Assembly: GCA_002338615.1 (NCBI GenBank)
Contig: DDIS01000025.1
Span: 1-17,646, forward strand
Length of the DNA stretch: 17,646 nucleotides
Source of the DNA: Proteobacteria bacterium UBA1844
GTDB taxonomy: Bacteria > Pseudomonadota > Gammaproteobacteria > Steroidobacterales > Woeseiaceae
Direction of reading: 5' to 3'
A program made the position numbers and the translations under genes. Below the pieces are notes generated by a model. The model was not told the DNA's origin. It ran no database searches and saw only the letters and a program-made list of their open reading frames with translations. Each line of letters opens with the position of its first letter. Position 1 is the stretch's first letter. Of this stretch, positions 9,182 through 15,282 are shown piece after piece.

Positions 9182-9877
9182 TTAACCCGAAAAAATACTG
9201 TGCAGCGTTACCGGGCGCGCGCCACGACTCTTAAAAATATCGAGGTGGGTGCCCTCCGCATCTGCCCGCATTTCTATTCGCAATGCGGCCGCCGATGGTT
9301 CATGCCGTGCCGTACGTGGACGAAATGCCACCGCCCAGCTCCGGCCTTTTTCGGCCGCCAGTTGCAAGCGACGGCTGTCCTGATCGTGCAGTTTCTCCGG
9401 CCACAACAAGACCGCCGCACAGGTACCGGACGACAAGGCCTGCTCAGCTGCCCAGAGAGTTTCGGTATCGTCTTTCGGCCGCACAATCAGCACACGTGAC
9501 AGGTTGATGCCCCACTCTGTGAGTGCGGGCGCATACGGCTGGAAGGGGGGTGCCACCCAGGCGATCCAGCCGGGTTCTTCCACACTGCTGCCAGAACCAG
9601 TATCCGGGTCTGCCGCGAACGGTTTCTCCGCGCTGAGGTGCGCAAGCGCTGGCATCAGTAATTGCAGTTCACCAACGCCGTGTTGCCCGGTCAGTATTTC
9701 GGTCAGTGCATGGCGCGGCCAGCCACCACCCGGAAGGTGTCGATCAAGTTCCGCATAACCACTTGCCAGGCCATTTGCATGACCCGTTACCACCTGTGTC
9801 TTGCCACGCCAGACGCGTGAATTTTCCAGCAACTGTTCCAGAGCGGAAGATGGATTCGATGTCAGCTCACGCCGCAT
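9182..9877 (-). CDS. imuA: Translesion synthesis accessory protein ImuA (RecA-like)
   Basis: ImuA is a RecA-fold accessory protein of the DnaE2 mutasome; in other bacteria it interacts with ImuB and RecA. The 231-residue length is typical. The RecA-like part begins LASGYAELDRHLPGGGWPRHALTEIL, followed by a degenerate phosphate loop GQHGVGEL at 64-71 in place of a true GxxxxGKT. This is usual for the family and argues against strong ATP hydrolysis. Further recognisable parts are AWVAPPFQPYAPALTEWGINLSRVLIV, TLWAAEQALSSGTCAAVLLWP and RLQLAAEKGRSWAVAFRP. It starts at ATG 9877 with GGGG about 6 bases upstream and lies 28 bases after lexA. No separate SOS box is visible in front of it, so it should be read from the lexA promoter. 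Confidence 0.94.
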   Translation of the reverse strand: MRRELTSNPSSALEQLLENSRVWRGKTQVVTGHANGLASGYAELDRHLPGGGWPRHALTEILTGQHGVGELQLLMPALAHLSAEKPFAADPDTGSGSSVEEPGWIAWVAPPFQPYAPALTEWGINLSRVLIVRPKDDTETLWAAEQALSSGTCAAVLLWPEKLHDQDSRRLQLAAEKGRSWAVAFRPRTARHEPSAAALRIEMRADAEGTHLDIFKSRGARPVTLHSIFSG

Positions 9878-9894
9878 AGCACGCCCCGGTATCG

Positions 9895-9910
9895 ATTAAT
9901 AGCTATTAAT
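9895..9910. repeat. Perfect 16-base palindrome at the lexA-imuA junction
   Basis: ATTAATAGCTATTAAT is identical to its reverse complement. It overlaps the TAA stop of lexA (9906-9908) and ends 17 bases before imuA. In RNA it could form a 6-bp A/U stem with an AGCU loop, which would be weak. As DNA it could be a dimeric repressor site or chance AT-rich spacer sequence. Confidence 0.6.
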
Positions 9911-10523
9911 GCAGCGGCAGGCCATCACGGATAACACCCACCACGACCCCTTCGATCACCATCGATTGTTCCTTGAGATTGACCTTGATGGGTTCGAACT
10001 CGTCGTTTTCAGGCAACAACCAGACCATTGAACCCTCCTGTCGGTACCGTTTGACCGTTACCTCGTCATCCAGGCGCGCCACAATGATCTGCCGACTGCG
10101 CACTTCGGGTGTCCGATGCACAGCCACGAGGTCGCCATCAAGAATTCCCGCGTTTTTCATACTCATGCCCTGAACGCGCAACAGGTAGTGCGGTTTCGGG
10201 TTAAACAGCTGCGGATCCATCTTGTAGTGCGTCTCGATATGCTCTTCGGCAAGAATCGGACTACCGGCTGCCACCCGGCCTACCAGCGGCAAACCGATCT
10301 GCTCGCGTAAGGAATCTTTAAGCTGAATACCGCGAGAGGCTCCTGGTACCAGATCCAGTACGCCCTTCTTCTGCAAGGCCCGCAAGTGTTCCTCGGCCGC
10401 ATTGGGAGACTTGAAACCAAGCTCGTTGGCGATATCCGCGCGCGTTGGCGGCATTCCTGTTTCTGCGATAAAGTCTTGAATCATCTCGAGAATTTGTGTT
10501 TGTCGGGGGGTCAGTTGGCGCAT
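9906..10523 (-). CDS. lexA: SOS repressor LexA
   Basis: LexA represses SOS genes and cleaves itself when RecA filaments form on damaged DNA. The product has 205 residues (202 in E. coli). The N-terminal winged helix carries [15 protein letters not shown] and the recognition region [28 protein letters not shown]. The C-terminal peptidase domain shows the cleavage site Ala86-Gly87 in VGRVAAGSP, catalytic Ser121 in [15 protein letters not shown] and Lys158 in EVTVKRY, all at the expected spacing. I chose ATG 10523 because homology begins at MRQLTPRQ and an AGGA sits 8 bases upstream. A longer frame from 10655 would translate the promoter, the SOS boxes and part of the long inverted repeat, so I reject it. 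The DNA-binding region is E. coli-like and matches the CTGT-N8-ACAG boxes in front of the gene. First gene of lexA-imuA-imuB-dnaE2. Confidence 0.97.
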   Translation of the reverse strand: MRQLTPRQTQILEMIQDFIAETGMPPTRADIANELGFKSPNAAEEHLRALQKKGVLDLVPGASRGIQLKDSLREQIGLPLVGRVAAGSPILAEEHIETHYKMDPQLFNPKPHYLLRVQGMSMKNAGILDGDLVAVHRTPEVRSRQIIVARLDDEVTVKRYRQEGSMVWLLPENDEFEPIKVNLKEQSMVIEGVVVGVIRDGLPLH

Positions 10524-10533
10524 TTCAGCAGTC

Positions 10534-10549
10534 CTGTATGGATTCACAG
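10534..10549. promoter_or_regulatory. SOS box 1 (downstream LexA site)
   Basis: CTGTATGGATTCACAG is a perfect CTGT-N8-ACAG LexA operator. It lies between the predicted lexA transcription start (about 10551) and the lexA ATG at 10523, and overlaps the AGGA ribosome binding site. LexA bound here would block initiation or early elongation, giving autoregulation of the whole lexA-imuA-imuB-dnaE2 operon. Confidence 0.93.
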
Positions 10550-10552
10550 TAC

Positions 10553-10568
10553 CTGCGATTATATACAG
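10553..10568. promoter_or_regulatory. SOS box 2 (overlaps lexA -10)
   Basis: CTGCGATTATATACAG differs by one base from the CTGT-N8-ACAG consensus. Its AT-rich core contains the -10 element of the lexA promoter, so LexA bound here would compete directly with RNA polymerase. It is 19 bases from box 1, centre to centre, similar to the tandem operators in front of E. coli lexA. Confidence 0.88.
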
Positions 10569-10585
10569 TGTTTCATCGAGTGCAA
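10558..10585 (-). promoter_or_regulatory. Sigma-70 promoter of lexA-imuA-imuB-dnaE2
   Basis: On the minus strand a -35 TTGCAC (10585-10580) and a perfect -10 TATAAT (10563-10558) are separated by 16 bases. The start site should fall near 10551, giving a leader of about 28 bases. The -10 lies within SOS box 2. The -35 hexamer straddles the left edge of the long inverted repeat, so that repeat contributes part of the promoter. Confidence 0.82.
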
Positions 10586-10776
10586 GTCTTGTTACCTGTT
10601 TCGCTTGAGTACGCTTTGTTCGCGATGCCGCACACGGGATGTTCCTCAACCTCATGGCTCGCTTCGCTGCGCTTTACTTCGGCTGAGAAACATCCCCTGC
10701 ACGGCATCGCTGACACTGAATGCAGCATCGCCGCGAAGCGTACCCAAGCGAAACAGGTAACAAGACTTGTGCTCGA
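10576..10776. repeat. 201-base imperfect palindrome (MITE-like or structured RNA element)
   Basis: This fills the middle of the lexA-lipoprotein intergenic region. The outer arms 10584-10616 and 10736-10768 match at 32 of 33 positions. They extend outward to 10576 and 10776, with 6 of 8 identical and two G-U-compatible changes on plus-strand RNA. An inner pair, 10622-10643 with 10689-10710, matches at 19 of 22, and a further 8-base pair (10644-10651 with 10681-10688) matches at 6. The apical loop is about 29 bases (10652-10680). The right arm has about 20 extra bases (10711-10735) containing a partial copy, GCAGCATCGC, of its inner arm, so two foldings compete. The direct repeat GTGC (10580-10583 and 10769-10772) flanks the strong core and may be a target-site duplication. 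No convincing protein is encoded. I infer a mobile or REP-like element, or a transcribed hairpin; other copies in the genome would decide. Confidence 0.88.
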
Positions 10777-10822
10777 CTTGTCTCTCATGACCGACAAAGT
10801 GCATTTAAAAACAACATCTTCA

Positions 10823-10851
10823 TTGCAGCGCCGAGGTATTTGGGAAATAAT
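10823..10851 (+). promoter_or_regulatory. Sigma-70 promoter of the murein lipoprotein gene
   Basis: TTGCAG (10823-10828) and AATAAT (10846-10851) are separated by 17 bases. Transcription should begin near 10858, giving a leader of about 32 bases with an AGAGGA ribosome binding site at 10874-10879. It lies 46 bases to the right of the long inverted repeat. Confidence 0.75.
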
Positions 10852-10889
10852 GCGCCTGCAGTTTTTTCCCAACAGAGGAACCTTTGACA

Positions 10890-11189
10890 ATGAAAAATTC
10901 AGTACTGAAAACGGGCGTTTTGCTGTTCACGCTTGCACTCGCCACCGGTTGTGCTTCTACTAAACTGGAAGATGTTAAGGCAACAGCCGAACGAGCTGCT
11001 GCTGACGCCGCTGCTGCTGCCTCAAGCGCAGAAGCTGCTCGAGCAGCCGCAGACCGCGCTGCTCAGGCTGCTTCCAGCGCACAGAGCACAGCTGACCGGG
11101 CTCTTTCCGCAGCAACCGAATCACAGGCCTGCTGCGAAGCAAACCGTGAAGCAATGGATCGTATGTTCCAGAAATCGATGTCTAAATAG
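10890..11189 (+). CDS. Lpp/OprI-like alanine-zipper murein lipoprotein
   Basis: This small outer-membrane lipoprotein resembles Pseudomonas OprI and Braun's lipoprotein, which tie the outer membrane to peptidoglycan. The 99 residues begin with a lipoprotein signal (MKNSVLKTGVLLFTLALATGC) with lipidated Cys21. An alanine-rich heptad region (about 31-76) should form a trimeric alanine-zipper coiled coil, and the C-terminus is DRMFQKSMSK. The terminal Lys99 is the residue expected to be joined to peptidoglycan by an L,D-transpeptidase, and such an enzyme is encoded by the convergent neighbour. Start ATG 10890 has AGAGGA 10 bases upstream; an in-frame TTG two codons earlier is less likely. The odd feature is the pair Cys81-Cys82 near the C-terminus, which typical Lpp and OprI sequences do not have and which could form disulfides in the periplasm. 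Confidence 0.9.
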   Translation: MKNSVLKTGVLLFTLALATGCASTKLEDVKATAERAAADAAAAASSAEAARAAADRAAQAASSAQSTADRALSAATESQACCEANREAMDRMFQKSMSK

Positions 11190-11206
11190 CGTCGGACGAA
11201 AAAGAT

Positions 11207-12316
11207 CTAATCAAACGCCGCGCTTGTCGCGGCGTTTTTTATGCCCGTACCAACCGCAACCGGTATGCCATCAGCACGCAGCACCACTTCCTCGACCTCT
11301 GCCCAGTCCAGCTCTCCGGGACGCGTATCCGTCGCTGCAACGAACTGCTCGGTCACATAGGTCAGCGGATCTTTTGCAGGTGCCTTGATCAACACACCGA
11401 CAGCCACACCGGCTGCGGCAAGTTCCTCGGACTGCAATTCATCGCTGGCTGTGACACCTTCCGCCGACACTGACGCAAGCGTCCCGTCGTTCCCGGTTTC
11501 ATGCACCGGCTCATCCGCCGTAACGACCGGCCCGGACTCCAGCACCGGATGCACCTCCATCACCAGCTGATCGCCTTCCCAACCGAGTTTCACCGGCGCA
11601 TTGATGATTCGAACCCGTGTATTGAGCGCGACCTGCTCGAACAAAAACTCGATGTCTTCCGGGAACATGCGCAGACAGCCGTGGGTCACCCGCATACCCA
11701 CACCGGCTGGGCGGTTGGTGCCATGAATCAGGTAACCCGGCAAACCGAGGCGCATGGCGCGTGCACCCAGCGGATTGTCCGGCCCGGGTGGTACCACCCG
11801 CGGCAGGGGACGGCCGTCCGCCGCATGCTCATCGAGTACTGACTGCGGCGGATACCAGGCCGGATTGACCACTTTCTGCACCACCTTGGTCACCCCGAGC
11901 GGCGTCTCCCAGTCCTGCCGGCCGATACTGATCGGGAACGTCATGACCTTCGCGGGTTCGCCTTTTTTTGGCTCGGGATAATAGTACAGTCGGTACTCTG
12001 CAATGTTCAGCACGATGCCCTTGCGCGGACCCGCAGGTAACAGGAAGCGGCCCGGCAGGACGATCTCGGTCCCCTCGCCCGGCACCCAGACATCAACCCG
12101 TGGATTGGCGCGCACGATTTCATCGTAGCCAAAGCCGTAGCGATGCGCGATATCGATCAGCGTATCGTCAAAATTGGCTGTAACCGTACTGACTGCGCCC
12201 ACCACGTCAAAGCCTTCCGGTGGCACGTCGAACGTCGCCGACGTCGCAATGCTGCCCGTGGCAAGCAGCGACAACATCACGCACACCTGTCTCATTAGCT
12301 TACAAGCCTTTTTCAT
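11207..12316 (-). CDS. LysM/YkuD-domain L,D-transpeptidase (ErfK/YbiS family)
   Basis: This is a periplasmic L,D-transpeptidase of the type that attaches murein lipoprotein to peptidoglycan or makes 3-3 cross-links. From ATG 12316 it has 369 residues: a signal peptide with basic N-terminus and hydrophobic core (about 1-27), a LysM peptidoglycan-binding domain (about 44-89, DTLIDIAHRYGFGYDEIVRANP), and a YkuD catalytic domain (about 98-235) with YLIHGTNRPAGVGMRVTHGCLRM, giving catalytic Cys214 and two His. A C-terminal extension of about 115 residues includes VMEVHPVLESG and DPLTYVTEQFVAAT. The start is ambiguous: ATG 12316 overlaps the gst stop by 17 bases, while ATG 12295 gives a shorter, less basic signal peptide. 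Neither has a strong ribosome site, suggesting coupling to gst. The last ten codons contain the terminator hairpin of the convergent lipoprotein gene, its likely substrate. Confidence 0.93.
   Translation of the reverse strand: MKKACKLMRQVCVMLSLLATGSIATSATFDVPPEGFDVVGAVSTVTANFDDTLIDIAHRYGFGYDEIVRANPRVDVWVPGEGTEIVLPGRFLLPAGPRKGIVLNIAEYRLYYYPEPKKGEPAKVMTFPISIGRQDWETPLGVTKVVQKVVNPAWYPPQSVLDEHAADGRPLPRVVPPGPDNPLGARAMRLGLPGYLIHGTNRPAGVGMRVTHGCLRMFPEDIEFLFEQVALNTRVRIINAPVKLGWEGDQLVMEVHPVLESGPVVTADEPVHETGNDGTLASVSAEGVTASDELQSEELAAAGVAVGVLIKAPAKDPLTYVTEQFVAATDTRPGELDWAEVEEVVLRADGIPVAVGTGIKNAATSAAFD
11213..11240 (+). terminator. Intrinsic terminator of the lipoprotein gene, inside the ldt 3' end
   Basis: AAACGCCGCG (11213-11222), loop CTTGT, CGCGGCGTTT (11228-11237), then further T to 11240: a 10-bp stem whose 3' side runs into six T in all. 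It lies 24 bases after the lipoprotein stop and serves the plus strand. The same bases encode the last residues (KNAATSAAF) of the convergent L,D-transpeptidase. On the minus strand there are only three T after the stem, so it is weaker there. Confidence 0.92.
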
Positions 12317-12950
12317 CTGCTTCGATAACCTCGGTTTCACTGGCAGCGGCCGCCAGCCACTTCATCAGTGCTGCACTCTCCAACAGCCGCCTGGCATAAG
12401 CCCGTGCCGCTTCGGGCACCTCGATGCCATACGTTCGCAAGCGCAGAACTATGGGAGCATACATTGCATCCGCAATACTGAAATTGCCGAACAACCAACC
12501 GCCTTCATACCGCCGCCCGCAATCCGACCAGATTGCGAAAATGCGATCGATATCGGCTTTGAGGCCGTCGGTCATTGTAACTTTTCGCCCGCTGGCGCGG
12601 CAGTTCATCGGCATTTGCGACCGCAGGACAGCAAAACCGGAATGCATCTCAGCGCTGATACTTCGAGCGTGCGCGCGCGCCGTCGGATCCAGGGGCCAGA
12701 GATTTTTTTGCGGGAAGCGCTCGGCCAGCGTTTCACTGATAGCGAGTGTGTCCCAGACCGTCGCCTTATCCAGGATCAGAACCGGCACCCGGCCCGCGCT
12801 GGAAAATCTGGCAATCGCTGCTGCTGTGCCGGGCAGGTCGAGCAGGATCTTGTGTTCTTCGAAATCGATCCCGGCTTCACGCATGAGCAACCACGCCCTG
12901 AGCGACCAGGACGAGTAATTTTTGTTACCTATGACGAGTTTGGTGACCAT
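12300..12950 (-). CDS. Glutathione S-transferase family protein
   Basis: A 216-residue soluble glutathione S-transferase homologue. The N-terminal thioredoxin-like domain (about 3-80) begins KLVIGNKNYSSWSLRAWLLMREAGIDFEEH, where the SSWSLR stretch is the expected glutathione-activating region, and continues to the cis-proline segment GRVPVLIL and the WDTLAISETLAERFP helix that normally binds the gamma-glutamyl group. The all-helical C-terminal domain shows the conserved WLFGNFSIADAMYAPIVLRL core. Start ATG 12950 is where homology begins; an upstream in-frame TTG at 12995 would add 15 unrelated residues. It follows fabH by 46 bases and overlaps or nearly touches the L,D-transpeptidase gene, so it is probably in the same transcript. 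The substrate cannot be told from the sequence. Confidence 0.92.
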   Translation of the reverse strand: MVTKLVIGNKNYSSWSLRAWLLMREAGIDFEEHKILLDLPGTAAAIARFSSAGRVPVLILDKATVWDTLAISETLAERFPQKNLWPLDPTARAHARSISAEMHSGFAVLRSQMPMNCRASGRKVTMTDGLKADIDRIFAIWSDCGRRYEGGWLFGNFSIADAMYAPIVLRLRTYGIEVPEAARAYARRLLESAALMKWLAAAASETEVIEADEKGL

Positions 12951-12996
12951 CACTGAAGCGCCTGGTTGATACTGGTAATACGTTGCCTGGCGCAAT

Positions 12997-13965
12997 CTAA
13001 AAGCGCATCAGCACCGAGCCCCAGGTGAAACCACCACCAAAAGCTTCCATCAGCACGAGTTGACCGCGCTGGATGCGTCCATCCCGCACACCGACATCGA
13101 GCGCCAATGGTACCGACGCGGCGGAAGTATTGCCGTGATCCTGTACCGTAACAATGACTTTTTCCATGGGCAGGTCCAGGCGTTTGGCGGTCGCCTGTAT
13201 GATGCGCAAATTTGCCTGGTGCGGCACGAGCCAGTCGAGTTCGCTTTTATCGATGCCGGCGGCGTCCAGCGTCTTGCTGGCAACATCGCCAAGCGTATGT
13301 ACCGCCACCTTGAACACATCTTTGCCGGACATCCGGATCGCGGCCTCGTCGGTACCCGCTTTGGCAAGATCCTTTGATGCGCCAAACGGGTAATAAAGAA
13401 GTTCCTTGTACTGGCCATCGGCGCCCAGGTGGCAGGCCATGATGCCCGGTTCATCGGACGGCTCGAGGATAACCGCGCCCGCGCCATCGCCGAACAGAAC
13501 GCAGGTGTTGCGATCGTCCCAGTCGATTAACTTGGTAATGCATTCTGCCCCGATCACCAGCACACGCTTCGCTGCATCGGCCTTGATAAACTTGTCGGCC
13601 GTCGTCAGCGCATAGATAAAACCAGTGCACGCGGCTTCGAGAGAAAATGCAGGGCACGAGGGAATTCCGAGACGATGCTGCACGAGTGTGCCAACGTTCG
13701 GAAAAATAAGATCCGGGGACGTCGTGCCCACAATAACCATGTCAATATCGGCCGGACCCACTCCGGCACTTTCCATGGCCAGCTTCGCTGCTTCAACACA
13801 CATATCGGAGGTTGTCTGGTCCGGTGCAACACAATGTCGTCGTTCCACACCCGTGCGCGTGCGAATCCACTCATCGGTGGTATCGACCATTTTCTCGAGA
13901 TCGAAGTTGGTCAGAATTTTCTCGGGCAGGTATCTGCCTGTCCCGGCAATGCGCGAGTACGTCAT
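12997..13965 (-). CDS. fabH: 3-oxoacyl-[acyl-carrier-protein] synthase III (KAS III)
   Basis: FabH condenses acetyl-CoA with malonyl-ACP to start type II fatty acid synthesis. The 322-residue protein has the full catalytic triad: Cys113 in SLEAACTGF, His249 in VPHQANLRI and Asn279 in DHGNTSAAS, at the spacing expected from E. coli (Cys112, His244, Asn274). Other landmarks are TDEWIRTRTGVERRH near the N-terminus, VIVGTTSPD, and the terminal EAFGGGFTWGSVLMRF. The ATG overlaps the plsX stop in an ATGA arrangement (13962-13965), so the two are translationally coupled. In many gammaproteobacteria fabD, fabG and acpP follow directly; here a glutathione S-transferase gene follows, so the cluster is split. 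Confidence 0.98.
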   Translation of the reverse strand: MTYSRIAGTGRYLPEKILTNFDLEKMVDTTDEWIRTRTGVERRHCVAPDQTTSDMCVEAAKLAMESAGVGPADIDMVIVGTTSPDLIFPNVGTLVQHRLGIPSCPAFSLEAACTGFIYALTTADKFIKADAAKRVLVIGAECITKLIDWDDRNTCVLFGDGAGAVILEPSDEPGIMACHLGADGQYKELLYYPFGASKDLAKAGTDEAAIRMSGKDVFKVAVHTLGDVASKTLDAAGIDKSELDWLVPHQANLRIIQATAKRLDLPMEKVIVTVQDHGNTSAASVPLALDVGVRDGRIQRGQLVLMEAFGGGFTWGSVLMRF

Positions 13966-14972
13966 GCTGCTTCCTTTTGCAACAGGTTGCCGATCTGTTG
14001 CGGTACCTGGTTACGAACCTCGACAATCGCGGTATCGATAGCATGTTGGAACGCATATGCATCGGCACCGCCATGGCTCTTGATGACAATACCATTCAAG
14101 CCGACCAGGGTGGCACCATTATATTTGCGCGAATCGGTCTGGGCGGCCAGTTGCGACAATACCGGCCGCGCAAGAATCGCCTGTAATTTGGCAAACAGGT
14201 TTCGTGTGAAAGCACGCTTCATGTGGTGCTTGATCAGGCCCACAGTACCTTCCATCGCCTTCACCGCCACGTTGCCGGAGAAGCCATCGGTCACCACCAC
14301 ATCGGCCTTGCCGCTGAACACTTCATTGGCTTCGATGAAGCCTATGTAGTTCAGGGTACTGGCGCCAATCAATGCGGCGGCGTCCTTGACCGTGTCGTTG
14401 CCTTTGGTATCTTCGGCGCCGATGTTCAACAATGCGATACGTGGTGCTTTAATGCGCATGAACTCGGCGGTCACGATGGAACCCATCACCGCAAACTGAA
14501 ACAACTGTTCAGCCGAACACTGCGTGTTGGCGCCAAGATCCAGCATATGGATCGAGCCGTCGATAGAAGGCAGCTCGCCAATGATTGCCGGCCGGTCGAT
14601 GCCTGGCAGCATTTTCAATACAAACTTTGCAGTTGCCATCAATGCACCGGTATTTCCCGCGCTGACACAGGCTTCCGCGGCGCCGTCTTTCACGAGGTCA
14701 ATGGCAACCCGCATTGATGAGTTCTTTTTCTTGCGCACCGCATCGCCCGGCGCGTCTGACATCACCACGACTTCGCTTGCGTGCACAATGCTGAGGCGCG
14801 CCTCGTCACCAACAATGCGCTTTACGAGTTCGTTCAACTCGACTTCGTCGCCGACAAGGATCAGTTCCAGGTTCGTGTACTTTTGCAAGGACGCAAACGC
14901 TGCCCGCACGACAACCTCGGCGCCGAGGTCGCCGCTCATCGCATCCAGAGAAATGATTGACCTGGCTCCCAT
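13962..14972 (-). CDS. plsX: Phosphate acyltransferase PlsX
   Basis: PlsX converts acyl-ACP to acyl phosphate, the donor for PlsY in phospholipid synthesis; it is a peripheral membrane enzyme. The 336 residues match the family length. Landmarks are the N-terminal ISLDAMSGDLGAEVVVRAA (DAMGGD in most homologues, here with Ser), MLDLGANTQCSAEQLFQFAVMG, RIALLNIGAEDTKGNDTVKDA, and DVVVTDGFSGNVAVKAMEG. It begins at ATG 14972, 67 bases after rpmF, and ends overlapping fabH by 4 bases. The order yceD-rpmF-plsX-fabH is the classic link between ribosome, lipid and fatty acid synthesis genes. Confidence 0.97.
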   Translation of the reverse strand: MGARSIISLDAMSGDLGAEVVVRAAFASLQKYTNLELILVGDEVELNELVKRIVGDEARLSIVHASEVVVMSDAPGDAVRKKKNSSMRVAIDLVKDGAAEACVSAGNTGALMATAKFVLKMLPGIDRPAIIGELPSIDGSIHMLDLGANTQCSAEQLFQFAVMGSIVTAEFMRIKAPRIALLNIGAEDTKGNDTVKDAAALIGASTLNYIGFIEANEVFSGKADVVVTDGFSGNVAVKAMEGTVGLIKHHMKRAFTRNLFAKLQAILARPVLSQLAAQTDSRKYNGATLVGLNGIVIKSHGGADAYAFQHAIDTAIVEVRNQVPQQIGNLLQKEAA

Positions 14973-15039
14973 TACAGATGCCCGGTTCTGTCAGTTGGTC
15001 CGGGCGATCCCAGCCTTGTGACCGGGATATTCAAGCCGG

Positions 15040-15234
15040 CTAGTCTTCGTCTTCGTCAATTTCAGGTTGCGCAATAACCTGTACGCCGCGATAGAAACCG
15101 TCTGGCGACACGCGATGACGCAGGTGGGTCTCACCCGAGGTCGGGTCCACCGACAACGCCGGGTTTTTCAGTTTGTCATGCGAACGTCGCATGCCGCGTG
15201 TTGCAGGGGTCCTGCGACTTTTTTGCACTGCCAT
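15040..15234 (-). CDS. rpmF: 50S ribosomal protein L32
   Basis: A component of the large ribosomal subunit. The 64-residue product starts [22 protein letters not shown] and contains [24 protein letters not shown], the signature of gammaproteobacterial L32. It is the form without zinc-binding cysteines. A good ribosome site, GGAG, stands 6 bases before the ATG. The C-terminus ([12 protein letters not shown]) is several acidic residues longer than in E. coli L32. It sits 48 bases after yceD and before plsX. Confidence 0.97.
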   Translation of the reverse strand: MAVQKSRRTPATRGMRRSHDKLKNPALSVDPTSGETHLRHRVSPDGFYRGVQVIAQPEIDEDED

Positions 15235-15282
15235 GATTTACTCCAGTCATGGTGACGCAGCCAATGGCTGCAATCACCGCTA

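Noticed and set aside
10524..10655. Extended lexA start at 10655
   Set aside because: The extra 44 residues are encoded by the promoter, the SOS boxes and the long inverted repeat; LexA homology begins exactly at ATG 10523, which has its own ribosome site.
10576..10776. The long palindrome as an ordinary rho-independent terminator
   Set aside because: It stands between two divergent promoters, so there is no upstream transcript to end; the stem is far too long and no T run follows either arm.
10496..10963. Open frames crossing the long inverted repeat, including one of 155 codons
   Set aside because: Frames from both sides encode the same peptide (TQAKQVTRL) only because the DNA is palindromic; there is no ribosome site and no known domain, and they overlap lexA and the lipoprotein gene out of frame.
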